A DNA stretch of 64,000 bases, from positions 3,249 to 67,248 of the forward strand of contig DPHC01000008.1 in the NCBI GenBank assembly GCA_003523055.1, given 5' to 3'. Of this stretch, positions 17,545 to 26,544 are shown one piece after another. The stretch is from Dehalococcoidia bacterium. Lineage in GTDB: Bacteria > Chloroflexota > Dehalococcoidia > Lucifugimonadales > UBA3495. A model generated the notes under the pieces. That model was given only the letters and a program-made list of their open reading frames with translations. It ran no database searches and was not told the DNA's origin. Position 1 is the first letter of the stretch. Each line of letters starts with the position of its first letter. The translations under genes and the position numbers were made by a program.

Positions 17545-18453
17545 ATGACATCAGAACAGAATCAAATAAATATTGAAGATTTGATCAACCGACCTTCTCC
17601 AACTATCATCGCTGAAATAGGATGCAACCACAAAGGAGATTTGGACACAGCAAAAGAAATGATCAAAATAGCTAAAGTATTCTGTGATGCACAATACGTC
17701 AAATTTCAAAAAAGGAACCCCAAAGAACTTCTTAGCTATGAACAATATAATACTCCACATCCTATTGAAGAAAATTCATATGGGAAAACTTATGGAGAGC
17801 ATAGAGAGTTTTTAGAGTTCTCAGTTGCACAACACCAAGAATTAATGGAATATTGCGAGGAAATTGGAATAGGCTACAGTAGTTCTGTGTGGGATATGAC
17901 ATCTGCTAAAGAAATAGTCAGCCTAAATCCAGATTTTATTAAAATTGGTTCTCCATCAAACACTCACACTAAAATGATTGAGTATATATGCAAGGAATTT
18001 CATGGAGATATACACCTTTCCTTGGGTATGACTACACCAAAAGAAGAATCAGAAATCATAGACACATTTCAAAAATATTCCAGATTAAGCGACTTAGTGT
18101 TATACCATTGCACATCAGGGTATCCAGTTCCACCAAAAGACATATGTCTTTTATCTATAAGTAGGTTGAAATCAGACTATCAGGAGCAAATCAAAGGGGT
18201 TGGCTTCTCAGCACATTACACTGGAATAGGATTAGATGGTCCTGCTTTTATATTAGGCGCAGATTACATTGAGCGCCATTTTACACTAGATCGTGCATGG
18301 AAAGGCACGGATCATGCAGCGTCATTAGAACCAGATGGGCTGAGAAGAGTACGTAAAGACACATTAACGATTTCACAGGCGCTCAGCTACAAAACCCAAG
18401 CTATTATGGACATTGAAAAACCAAATAGAATTAAGCTCAAATACACAGACTAG
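17545..18453 (+). CDS. Second NeuB-family nonulosonic acid synthase, lacking the SAF domain
   Basis: 302 residues containing only the TIM-barrel of the NeuB family: IIAEIGCNHKGDLDTAKEM at the start, VKFQKR, SSSVWDM, KIGSPS and GFSAHYTG. It ends at the barrel, where canonical NeuB continues with an ~60-residue SAF domain. This short form is a known subgroup of the family. In domain-swapped NeuB dimers the SAF domain covers the partner's active site, so its loss may change substrate range. Genes downstream (KdsC-like, NeuC, NeuA) make a full nonulosonate set with this synthase. Confidence 0.83.
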   Translation: MTSEQNQINIEDLINRPSPTIIAEIGCNHKGDLDTAKEMIKIAKVFCDAQYVKFQKRNPKELLSYEQYNTPHPIEENSYGKTYGEHREFLEFSVAQHQELMEYCEEIGIGYSSSVWDMTSAKEIVSLNPDFIKIGSPSNTHTKMIEYICKEFHGDIHLSLGMTTPKEESEIIDTFQKYSRLSDLVLYHCTSGYPVPPKDICLLSISRLKSDYQEQIKGVGFSAHYTGIGLDGPAFILGADYIERHFTLDRAWKGTDHAASLEPDGLRRVRKDTLTISQALSYKTQAIMDIEKPNRIKLKYTD

Positions 18454-18462
18454 ATTGCTTAC

Positions 18463-19926
18463 ATGGATGCAGCAAACAAAAGAATAGCTTTATTAATAGA
18501 ACAAGGATTCGGGGCACGAATACTATTACAAACAGATATACTAGAAACACTAATTAATTCTAACTTAAACCCTATCATCCTTACATCTGGGCCCGAAGCA
18601 ATAGGAAATTACTTAAAAGATACTAAATTCTCTAAAATACCTATTCATCATTTAAATATTGAAAAAAACAAAACCCTAAAGCTAAACACTCTCATACGAT
18701 TATTATCGTTCATCAGACTTTTTTCTTTAAAAACTCGAACAGTTAAAGATTTGTTCAAAATGGAATTGTCAGATAGTAAAGCAAGTCGGAACATTAATAA
18801 TAAATTATTTATGATATTGGTAAGATTCTTCGTTTACATTTCTAAAATAAATTATAGATTAATTTTTTTATTCATCCGGATAGAAAATAGAATTGCATTA
18901 AGAAACAGTAATGAGCTATTTTTTTCCAAATATAAACCAGACGTACTGTTAACAACAAGCATCGGAACGTTTGATAATGACGCTAATCTAATTCGAGAAG
19001 CTAAATCCAGAGGTGTCAAAGTAATTAGTTACATCTTAAGCTGGGATAACAGTACAGTACGTGGATTCGGAATTAATTTAACTGACGACATAATCACATG
19101 GTCCGATACGATGAAAAAAGAATTAACTACATTGCATCACCTACCAGAAAATAAAATACATGTTGGAGGAGTCCCTCACTATGATACTTATGCCCGGCCT
19201 GATGCGTTGTGGAGTAAACACGAATTGTTTCATAACATGAAAATACCGGTTACCAAAAACGTGATCTTATTAGGCACCAAATCTCCCAATGCATACAAAT
19301 CCAACATGCAAGTAGCCGAAATAATATGTGATTTGATAAGTTCTGAGGAATCACTAAAAGATTATATTTTAGTAGTCAGATTACATCCCCTATATTTCAG
19401 ATCCTCAGGAAATGGAAGTAATTTAATATCAGAAGATTGGAATTCGCTTGTTGAAAAATTTGGTTCAGAAGTCATTAACATGGATTATCCGCAGATAATT
19501 GGAAACGACTTACGTTACTTTATGCCACAAGAAGAAATGGCTAAATTGGGATCCTTATTAAAGCATAGTAAAGTTGTAGTAAACATGTTTTCAACATTGA
19601 ACATAGAGTCAAGTATTTTTGATATCCCAACAATAAATGTATGTTTCCAAGATGATTCCATGAAGAGCAATGATTATAAACAAGCTAGATTCAACATAGT
19701 CGCAGATTCTATACAAACACACAATCAAAGAGTAATCCAATATGATGCCACTGTGATAGCTTACGAAAAACATCAACTGCTTGAATTACTTAAGGCATCT
19801 TTATCACATCCAGAGCAAAAAAAACAAGGTCGAGCAAAACTTGTTAACTCGGAATGTGGAGAGAATTTAGGAGAATCTGGGGTATATATTGGTAAACTAA
19901 TATCCAAATTATCCTATTCCGTATGA
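18463..19926 (+). CDS. Putative surface-glycan transferase, first of a tandem paralogous pair
   Basis: 487 residues. It contains KVISYILSWDNSTVRG, then VRLHPLYFRSSG and, near the end, MFSTLNIESSIFDIPTINV. The Ser/Glu-rich segment near a donor site and the HP pattern suggest a GT-B-like fold related to capsule-synthesis and glycerophosphotransferase-type proteins, but no named family is certain. The next gene encodes a protein of identical length with the same motifs in the same order. The pair follows neuB-2, so they may add nonulosonate units or phospho-groups. Confidence 0.55.
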   Translation: MDAANKRIALLIEQGFGARILLQTDILETLINSNLNPIILTSGPEAIGNYLKDTKFSKIPIHHLNIEKNKTLKLNTLIRLLSFIRLFSLKTRTVKDLFKMELSDSKASRNINNKLFMILVRFFVYISKINYRLIFLFIRIENRIALRNSNELFFSKYKPDVLLTTSIGTFDNDANLIREAKSRGVKVISYILSWDNSTVRGFGINLTDDIITWSDTMKKELTTLHHLPENKIHVGGVPHYDTYARPDALWSKHELFHNMKIPVTKNVILLGTKSPNAYKSNMQVAEIICDLISSEESLKDYILVVRLHPLYFRSSGNGSNLISEDWNSLVEKFGSEVINMDYPQIIGNDLRYFMPQEEMAKLGSLLKHSKVVVNMFSTLNIESSIFDIPTINVCFQDDSMKSNDYKQARFNIVADSIQTHNQRVIQYDATVIAYEKHQLLELLKASLSHPEQKKQGRAKLVNSECGENLGESGVYIGKLISKLSYSV

Positions 19927-19936
19927 TTTATTACAT

Positions 19937-21400
19937 ATGACAATATTTATACAAGCCTACCGATCATTTAGCATGAGATATATCATCGGTACCGACATAT
20001 TTAAAACACTTATATCAAGTAATTGCCAAATAATCATTTTCGTATTAGAAGAGGATTTCCAATATTTTACAGATATATTTAAAAACACTTCTGTAATAGT
20101 AGAGTCTGTACATTACAAAGAATTGTTCAGTGATCTAAGAAAAAACCGCATAACAAATTTTTTAAACCTACTGAGAGTTCTTACATCTGGCCGACAAAGT
20201 ACGCTAATAAATACCAACATATCAATATACAAACGTGACTACAAAAAACAATTTTCATACGGATTTGGTATTTATATTTATAAACTAATTACTATAAGCA
20301 GTTTCATAACTTGTAATTCAATCTTGGCTAGAAAAGTACTTTCATTTTTATTATCTATATCTTTTAAAGGTAAAATTTATGATAAATACTTTGAAAAATA
20401 CAATCCTAAAACATTAATAATATCTTCATTAGGTTACGGAATAGATCTTCATATGATGCATGCAGCAAAACGCCACAAATGCCGAATTATATCCATACCT
20501 CATAGCTGGGATAATCCGACCACCAAAGGATATCGCGGGCCTAAGCCTGATTTAGTGTTCGCATGGACCAATCGCATGGCTACAGAAATTGCAGCTTTCC
20601 ACGATCTTCCTAAAAATATTATTAAAGTGTCGGGAGTTGCGCACTGGGATGATTACTTTAACGGAACATTGATTCTAAATAACAAGGACTCATTCATTAT
20701 AAAGCACAATCTAGACCCGAATAAAAAAGTCTTATTTTACGCTCTAAGCGGACCAGCAAATTTTGAAAAACGGCTTGAAGTAATCGAAGCAATATTAGGC
20801 ATTATTAAAAACAATCCAAGTAATTATAATCTACAATTACTTGTCAGGTTTCATCCTTTACACGTCCACAGGCATACATCAGGAGCAACATGGATGGAGC
20901 TACATGAAAACGATATAAGTGCTCTAAAAATGAAATATGGAAACCTAGTTACCTTTTGGGTCCCTAAGGAACCTCACAAAAATCAAATAAGCCAATTAGG
21001 AATGTCCGATATGCATGATATGGCGTCAGCTATTCATTATTCAGATGTTTTAATTCAAGAATACTCAACCTTAATACTAGAATCTACAATATTTGATAAA
21101 CCAACCATAAATATCAGCATGTTCGCTTACCGTCAAACTGATCATTCGAATTTATTAGCTACTTTGATACATTTACAATATATATTGAAGTATGACACGT
21201 CAACAACTATACAAACTTTCGAGGAACTAAAAACAACAATTTTTAAATATTTAGACAATCCAGAAATTAAACAAAATGAACGTAGGAAATTGTTTAATAA
21301 CGAACTTAATATTAACCCAGGAAGCGCCGGGAACTTCATTGGAAACAGCATTTTAAAGTACATGGACGATCTAGTAGTTCAAGGATCAAGCTCTCAATAA
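19937..21400 (+). CDS. Putative surface-glycan transferase, second of a tandem paralogous pair
   Basis: 487 residues, the same length as its upstream neighbour and alignable by eye: IISIPHSWDNPTTKGYRG against its partner's SWDNSTVRG, LLVRFHPLHVHRHTSG against VRLHPL, and EYSTLILESTIFDKPTINIS against the partner's STLNIESSIF. This pattern indicates a tandem duplication followed by divergence, with the two copies probably acting on different acceptors. It ends one base before asnB-like. Function is inferred only as a glycan transferase. Confidence 0.55.
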   Translation: MTIFIQAYRSFSMRYIIGTDIFKTLISSNCQIIIFVLEEDFQYFTDIFKNTSVIVESVHYKELFSDLRKNRITNFLNLLRVLTSGRQSTLINTNISIYKRDYKKQFSYGFGIYIYKLITISSFITCNSILARKVLSFLLSISFKGKIYDKYFEKYNPKTLIISSLGYGIDLHMMHAAKRHKCRIISIPHSWDNPTTKGYRGPKPDLVFAWTNRMATEIAAFHDLPKNIIKVSGVAHWDDYFNGTLILNNKDSFIIKHNLDPNKKVLFYALSGPANFEKRLEVIEAILGIIKNNPSNYNLQLLVRFHPLHVHRHTSGATWMELHENDISALKMKYGNLVTFWVPKEPHKNQISQLGMSDMHDMASAIHYSDVLIQEYSTLILESTIFDKPTINISMFAYRQTDHSNLLATLIHLQYILKYDTSTTIQTFEELKTTIFKYLDNPEIKQNERRKLFNNELNINPGSAGNFIGNSILKYMDDLVVQGSSSQ

Positions 21401-23227
21401 ATGTGTGGTATATCTGGAATAATAGGTAATGACTGGGAGGAGTCCTCTCTAGATAAAATGATTACGTGTCAAATTCATAGAGGGCCAAACAATAGTGCTA
21501 AGTTTGTAGATGAATCTAAATTTGTAGGGCTTGGACATAATAGACTCTCTATACAAGACCTTAGAGAAGAAGCCAACTGTCCCATGACTGATAATTCTGG
21601 AAATTTAACATTGATATTTAATGGTGAAATATATAATTTTATTGAATTACGTGAACAATTGAAAGAATATACTTTCAAAACTAGTAGTGATACAGAGGTT
21701 ATTCTAGCTGCATATCTGAAATGGGGAAAACAGTGCGTCACAAAATTCATAGGCATGTTCGCTTTAGCAATTTGGGACAATAAAAATCATTCTTTATTTT
21801 GTTCTAGGGATAGGCTTGGCATCAAACCTTTTTATTATTACTATAAAAACAATACATTAATATTCGCATCGGAAATCAAGAGCATATTGGCTGCTAAAGT
21901 CAAAGCTGAACCTAACTGGAACCAATGGTCAGATTACCTGAGATTTGGTGCAATGGATCATTCTCACGAAACATTTTTCAAAGACATCTACATGTTACCA
22001 GCTGGCCATAACTTATTATTACACAATTTCGAATTATCTTTCCAACGATACTGGAATGTAGAAGATGCATCTATTGGCATAGATACCAGCGACCTCAAAC
22101 AATCTACTGATTATCTATATAGTCTGCTAACCGATACCGCATCATTGCATTTACGTAGTGATGTACCTGTAAGTGTGAATCTATCTGGTGGAATTGACTC
22201 GAATCTTTTAGCTTTATTAATTGATAAACACACTACGTCAGACACCTGTTACTCTTTCACAAGTTCATTCGAAGACAAAACATATGATGAATACCAATAT
22301 GTTAAAACATTAAAGTTAAATAATATAACCAAATTAAGTACTCTAACCAATTTTGAAGATATTCCTACACTCGCATACAAACTTACTAAAATACAAGAAG
22401 CGCCCTTTGGAGGAGTCCCGACCATAGCATATTACAAATTACACCAATCAATAAAAGAGCATAAAATCCCTGTTTCTTTAGAAGGACAAGGAATTGACGA
22501 ATTGTTCGGCGGATACACTTATACTCATCCTTATCATTATGCGGACATAGTAAAAACACATGGATGGACATTTTTATTACAAGAGTATCCAAATGCCGCC
22601 CAATACAGGAAAGTTATTGAATCAATTATTGAAGGCCATCCTGAAACAGTCAGTCAAGATGGTACAAGTCATTTACGGACCCAAGCCATTAACAAAGAAC
22701 ACTTATCGAACAAGAATGAACAACTCAAAATTGTAAGCCCTTACTCTGATAACCTTCGGGATACTTTATATAAGGATTTATTTCATACTAAACTACCTAG
22801 AGTTTTACGAATGAACGACAAATTATCTATGTCTCAAAGCATTGAATTGCGGGAGCCATTCTTAGACCACCGTATAGTGGAGTTTGCTTTTAATTTAGAT
22901 AACAATCTAAAAATAAATCGTAGCGGTGGCAAATTCATAATTCGCCATCTTATGCAAAATTTAACTGGAGGGGACAGTTCTTACATTAAGAAACTTAAAA
23001 TGTCGGTTGTGACTCCTCAAACAACATGGCTACAGAATGAACTATCTGGATGGGTAGAAAGCATATTAAACTCTCAATCATTCAAAACCAGAGGTATATT
23101 TGACACTCAAGTTGTAAAATCACTATACGCTGATTTCAAAACTCACGGCTCAAATAATTCTTCCTACATTTGGCAATGGATAAATACTGAGCTGTGGTTC
23201 CAAACATTTATTGATCAAGCTATTTAA
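21401..23227 (+). CDS. asnB: Asparagine synthase (glutamine-hydrolysing)-type amidotransferase
   Basis: 608 residues starting MCGISGIIG, so Cys2 becomes the N-terminal nucleophile of the class II glutaminase after Met removal. HRGPNN and NGEIYNF complete that domain. The synthetase half has the PP-loop NLSGGIDSN (~260). Enzymes of this family in polysaccharide loci can amidate uronic acids rather than make free asparagine (as proposed for WbpS). Its place between glycan transferase and deacetylase genes, with no spacer at its 5' end, favours such a role, but free-asparagine synthesis is possible. Confidence 0.85.
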   Translation: MCGISGIIGNDWEESSLDKMITCQIHRGPNNSAKFVDESKFVGLGHNRLSIQDLREEANCPMTDNSGNLTLIFNGEIYNFIELREQLKEYTFKTSSDTEVILAAYLKWGKQCVTKFIGMFALAIWDNKNHSLFCSRDRLGIKPFYYYYKNNTLIFASEIKSILAAKVKAEPNWNQWSDYLRFGAMDHSHETFFKDIYMLPAGHNLLLHNFELSFQRYWNVEDASIGIDTSDLKQSTDYLYSLLTDTASLHLRSDVPVSVNLSGGIDSNLLALLIDKHTTSDTCYSFTSSFEDKTYDEYQYVKTLKLNNITKLSTLTNFEDIPTLAYKLTKIQEAPFGGVPTIAYYKLHQSIKEHKIPVSLEGQGIDELFGGYTYTHPYHYADIVKTHGWTFLLQEYPNAAQYRKVIESIIEGHPETVSQDGTSHLRTQAINKEHLSNKNEQLKIVSPYSDNLRDTLYKDLFHTKLPRVLRMNDKLSMSQSIELREPFLDHRIVEFAFNLDNNLKINRSGGKFIIRHLMQNLTGGDSSYIKKLKMSVVTPQTTWLQNELSGWVESILNSQSFKTRGIFDTQVVKSLYADFKTHGSNNSSYIWQWINTELWFQTFIDQAI

Positions 23228-23228
23228 C

Positions 23229-24149
23229 ATGAAATATATCTTTTGTATAATTAGGAAACTGTATAACAAAGTAAAAATATCGTTTCTTAAATTAATATTA
23301 AATTCTAATAATTTCCAATTATATTCTTTACGAGCCTCACTTTATGCAAGGTTTTTAACTGAAAATCTACAATTGGACACTCACATCAAATTAGTAGACA
23401 GCTTACCATTCTTCAATACTAATAACTTAGAAACCACCACATCTCCAGATTACAAGAGATTAATGGTGTTCGCGCCACATCAGGATGATGACATAATTGG
23501 ATGCGGCGGAACTATATTAAATAGCATAAAAAACAAAGCTGAAATACAAGTAACTTATATCATGGATGGAGCTCCTCCTAAATTTCATGGTTCTCAAAGA
23601 ACTGAGTACGTCAACACTCGGAATATTGAAGCTATTAATGTGTGGAAAACCATCAATAACAGTACTCCAATATTCCTCGAAACGCCCACAAGAGGGATAG
23701 CAATTGACCCCCAAACAGTAATTACAAAAATACAGGATGTTATTTCTAAATATGATCCGGATTGTATTTTTGTACCGTATTTTTTGGAAACACCTCTTGA
23801 TCACCGAAGGAGTTCATATGTTATTTGGCAAGCCCTGCAAAATATCAAACATAATATTAAACAAATATGGTGCTATCAAGTTACTACAATGATTAGCCCA
23901 AATATTGCAGTTGACATATCTGACGTTGAACAGAATAAATTTGCGTTAATGAATTTATGGGAGTCCCAAAACAAATTATTCAACTATGCTCATCGTACGC
24001 GAGGGTTAAACGCAGCAAACTCAGTTTATACTAAACAACTATCATCTTTGAAAAATACCCCCTATGTAGAACTGTTTCACGTATTAACCCCAAAGGAATA
24101 TTCACAATTACTTCAACACCACTATGCTAATACAAATTTATTCGGATAA
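23229..24149 (+). CDS. PIG-L/LmbE-family N-deacetylase
   Basis: The motif VFAPHQDDDIIGCGG (~residues 77-91) is the zinc-binding APHxDDExxGCGG signature of PIG-L deacetylases, with Asp in place of the usual Glu. DHRRSSY later supplies the third metal-ligand region. These enzymes remove N-acetyl groups from amino sugars. The ATG at 23229 follows the previous stop by one base and is preferred to an upstream TTG at 23211. It could free an amino group for formylation or another acylation in the nonulosonate set. About 306 aa. Confidence 0.8.
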   Translation: MKYIFCIIRKLYNKVKISFLKLILNSNNFQLYSLRASLYARFLTENLQLDTHIKLVDSLPFFNTNNLETTTSPDYKRLMVFAPHQDDDIIGCGGTILNSIKNKAEIQVTYIMDGAPPKFHGSQRTEYVNTRNIEAINVWKTINNSTPIFLETPTRGIAIDPQTVITKIQDVISKYDPDCIFVPYFLETPLDHRRSSYVIWQALQNIKHNIKQIWCYQVTTMISPNIAVDISDVEQNKFALMNLWESQNKLFNYAHRTRGLNAANSVYTKQLSSLKNTPYVELFHVLTPKEYSQLLQHHYANTNLFG

Positions 24150-24154
24150 ATATA

Positions 24155-24640
24155 ATGACTACAACAAATAATATAGCTTTGTTTATAACAGATGTAGATG
24201 GAACGTTAACTGACGGAGGAATGTATTATTCTTCCCAAGGAGAGGTGATGAAAAAATTCAACACTAAAGATGCTGTTGGATTAAGACTACTACAAGAACA
24301 AGGAATAATAATTGCCATAATTACAGGCGAAGATTCTGACATCGTTCGAGCGAGAGCCTTAAAATTAAAAATACAACATGTATACTGCGGTATATATGAC
24401 AAACTAGCTATACTCAACAGCCTTTGCGAACAACTAAATATTGATTCCCAAAATGTTGCATATGTAGGAGATGATCTCAATGACACAGAAATAATGAAAG
24501 CAGTTGGGCTATCGTTTGCTGTAGGCGATGCCGAAAAAACTATAAAAGAAATTGCCCATATCAATTTAGAACGATTAGGTGGATATGGAGCTGTACGTGA
24601 AGCAGCTAACTATATTTTGGAGCATCATAATGAAACGTAA
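24155..24640 (+). CDS. KdsC-like HAD phosphatase (nonulosonate/KDO-phosphate phosphatase)
   Basis: 161 residues, the size of capless KdsC. It has the HAD nucleophile motif FITDVDGTLTDG (~10-21), TGEDSD as motif II and GDDLND as the metal-binding motif. KdsC itself removes phosphate from KDO-8-phosphate. Relatives inside sialic-acid-type loci dephosphorylate nonulosonate-9-phosphate. No KDO synthase is seen here and NeuC overlaps its 3' end by 11 bases, so a nonulosonate role is more likely. Confidence 0.85.
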   Translation: MTTTNNIALFITDVDGTLTDGGMYYSSQGEVMKKFNTKDAVGLRLLQEQGIIIAIITGEDSDIVRARALKLKIQHVYCGIYDKLAILNSLCEQLNIDSQNVAYVGDDLNDTEIMKAVGLSFAVGDAEKTIKEIAHINLERLGGYGAVREAANYILEHHNET

Positions 24641-25784
24641 AATCTGCGTGGTCATCACTGCAAGACCAAGCTATGCACGAATAAGAACTGTGCTACAAGC
24701 CATACAAAAAAACCCCAATCTAGAATTGCAACTTATAGTCTCGGGATCCGCATTGCTCAGCAAATATGGATCAGCCGTTGATTTCATTAAAAAAGACGGA
24801 TTCATACCAGCATCAGAAATATACCATGTTATAGAAGGTGAAACTTTACTGTCTTCTGCAAAGTCCACTGGGTTAGCATTAATAGAACTGTCTAGTGAAT
24901 TAAGTCGCCTTCAACCAGACGCCGTGATAACAATAGCAGATAGATACGAAACATTAGCAACTGCAATAGCAGCATCATATTTGAACATCCCAGTTATACA
25001 CATCCAAGGAGGAGAAGTTACGGGATCTATAGATGAAAAGGTTCGCCACGCAGTTACCAAGCTATCTGACATTCATATGGTATCAACTCAAAAAGCTTAT
25101 GATCGAGTAGTTGCAATGGGAGAAGATCCATCCACAGTATATCTGACAGGCTGCCCTTCAATTGATATTGCAAAACAAGTTATAGCGGACCCGATATTAG
25201 ATTTTAATCCTTTTACGAAATATGGAGGAGTTGGTGATACATTCGACACCAGCCAAGACTACTTAATTGTGATGCAACACCCAATCACGACAGAACAAGA
25301 ATTCGCTAAAGAACAAGCTTTATCTACAATGCGAGCTATAAACCAAATTGGTATACCTACATTCTGGTTTTGGCCAAATCCAGATGCAGGCTCCGCTGTT
25401 ATAGCTAAAGAAATCCGAATTTTTAGAGAAACAACACCAGATTGTAATATACATTTCCTTATAAATATGTCGCCAGAAGACTTCCTAAAGCTGACATTAT
25501 CATCAGCCTGTATTATAGGTAATTCCAGCGTAGCAATACGAGAATGCTCCTTCCTGGGAGTACCGGCGGTAAATATAGGTAACAGACAACGCGGCAGAGA
25601 GCGCGGTCAAAATGTAGTAGATACTAAACATGATACTGAAGAAATATTAGCTGCAATAAGTTGTCAAATAAAAAACACATCCATTAAAACCGATAACTTA
25701 TACGGAAATGGCGACTCAGGCAAGAAGATATCAGAAATATTATCAACTTGTGAACTTAAAATAGAAAAAACCTTGATGATTTAA
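24630..25784 (+). CDS. neuC: UDP-N-acetylglucosamine 2-epimerase, hydrolysing (NeuC family)
   Basis: Releases ManNAc-type sugar from UDP-GlcNAc or a related UDP-sugar, which feeds NeuB. The N-terminal ICVVITARPSYARI and the segment GDRYE-like ADRYETLATAIAASYLNIPVIHIQGGEVTGSIDEKVRHA are the standard NeuC pattern. GNSSVAIRE lies near the C-terminus. The ATG at 24630 overlaps the phosphatase stop by 11 bases and fits the family start better than a TTG at 24579. About 384 aa, the normal NeuC length. Confidence 0.9.
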   Translation: MKRKICVVITARPSYARIRTVLQAIQKNPNLELQLIVSGSALLSKYGSAVDFIKKDGFIPASEIYHVIEGETLLSSAKSTGLALIELSSELSRLQPDAVITIADRYETLATAIAASYLNIPVIHIQGGEVTGSIDEKVRHAVTKLSDIHMVSTQKAYDRVVAMGEDPSTVYLTGCPSIDIAKQVIADPILDFNPFTKYGGVGDTFDTSQDYLIVMQHPITTEQEFAKEQALSTMRAINQIGIPTFWFWPNPDAGSAVIAKEIRIFRETTPDCNIHFLINMSPEDFLKLTLSSACIIGNSSVAIRECSFLGVPAVNIGNRQRGRERGQNVVDTKHDTEEILAAISCQIKNTSIKTDNLYGNGDSGKKISEILSTCELKIEKTLMI

Positions 25785-25797
25785 AAAGGGAATCACT

Positions 25798-26544
25798 ATG
25801 TATAATCAATCAAATAACTTAGCCATAATTCCAGCTAGAGCAGGTAGTAAAGGTATCATAAACAAAAACTTGATGCAGGTAGGCAGTAAAAACCTTATAG
25901 AACATGCTATCAATGCATCTGCTAGTAGCAAACGCCTTCAGCATACCATCGTGACATCCGATCATCCCTCAATATTAGAAATTGGAGAGAACTTAAATGT
26001 ATATGTTCGGAACCGTCCTGCATATATGGCTACAGATGAATCGCCTGTGGTACTTTGCCTCCAAGACGCAGTAATGCATATGGAAACGACTCGTGGCACA
26101 GAATACACCAACATTATACTGCTACAACCTACGTCACCAATTCGAACTGGCAAAGATATAGATAATATTATCAATATGCTAGATGCGGACTCCACCATTG
26201 AAGGAATAGTTAGCGTTGCAGAATGCGGTGTGTTTTTACCAGATCATCAATATGTAATAAAAGAATCTACAGCACACCCCTCGTCTTTATTAATCCCATA
26301 TAACAACTACGATAGTCCTTTATCTAATCAACGAGCACGAAGGCAAGACATTCAACATAGCTATGTAAGAAACGGTGCTATTTATGCAGCTAGAAGAAAC
26401 ATTTTAATGGACGATGGGAAAATTATTGTGGACAATAAAGTCCCTTATATCATGCCAAAAAAATACATCTGCAATTTAGATGATTACGATGATTTAGCAT
26501 TAGCTAAAATCATCGTCCCAGCTTGGGAAAATGATTTGCTATGA
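25798..26544 (+). CDS. neuA: Acylneuraminate cytidylyltransferase (second copy)
   Basis: 248 residues with IIPARAGSKGIINKNLMQVG near the N-terminus, a true NeuA-type CTP-binding loop, then TSDHPSI and LQPTSPIRTGKDIDN in the expected order. AGGGA precedes the ATG. It clearly differs from the copy at 14.7 kb, so it is likely specific for the acid made by the NeuC and short-NeuB branch. The stop overlaps the following hydroxyacid dehydrogenase start as ATGA. Confidence 0.88.
   Translation: MYNQSNNLAIIPARAGSKGIINKNLMQVGSKNLIEHAINASASSKRLQHTIVTSDHPSILEIGENLNVYVRNRPAYMATDESPVVLCLQDAVMHMETTRGTEYTNIILLQPTSPIRTGKDIDNIINMLDADSTIEGIVSVAECGVFLPDHQYVIKESTAHPSSLLIPYNNYDSPLSNQRARRQDIQHSYVRNGAIYAARRNILMDDGKIIVDNKVPYIMPKKYICNLDDYDDLALAKIIVPAWENDLL

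Noticed and set aside
18463..21400. Direct DNA repeat between the two 487-aa genes
   Set aside because: The similarity is at protein-motif level only; I see no long identical DNA segments, so it is listed as a gene duplication rather than a sequence repeat.
24155..24640. Full KDO pathway suggested by the KdsC-like phosphatase
   Set aside because: No KdsA, KdsB or KdsD-like gene is present; the cytidylyltransferases are NeuA-like and NeuC overlaps the phosphatase, so it is assigned to nonulosonate synthesis.
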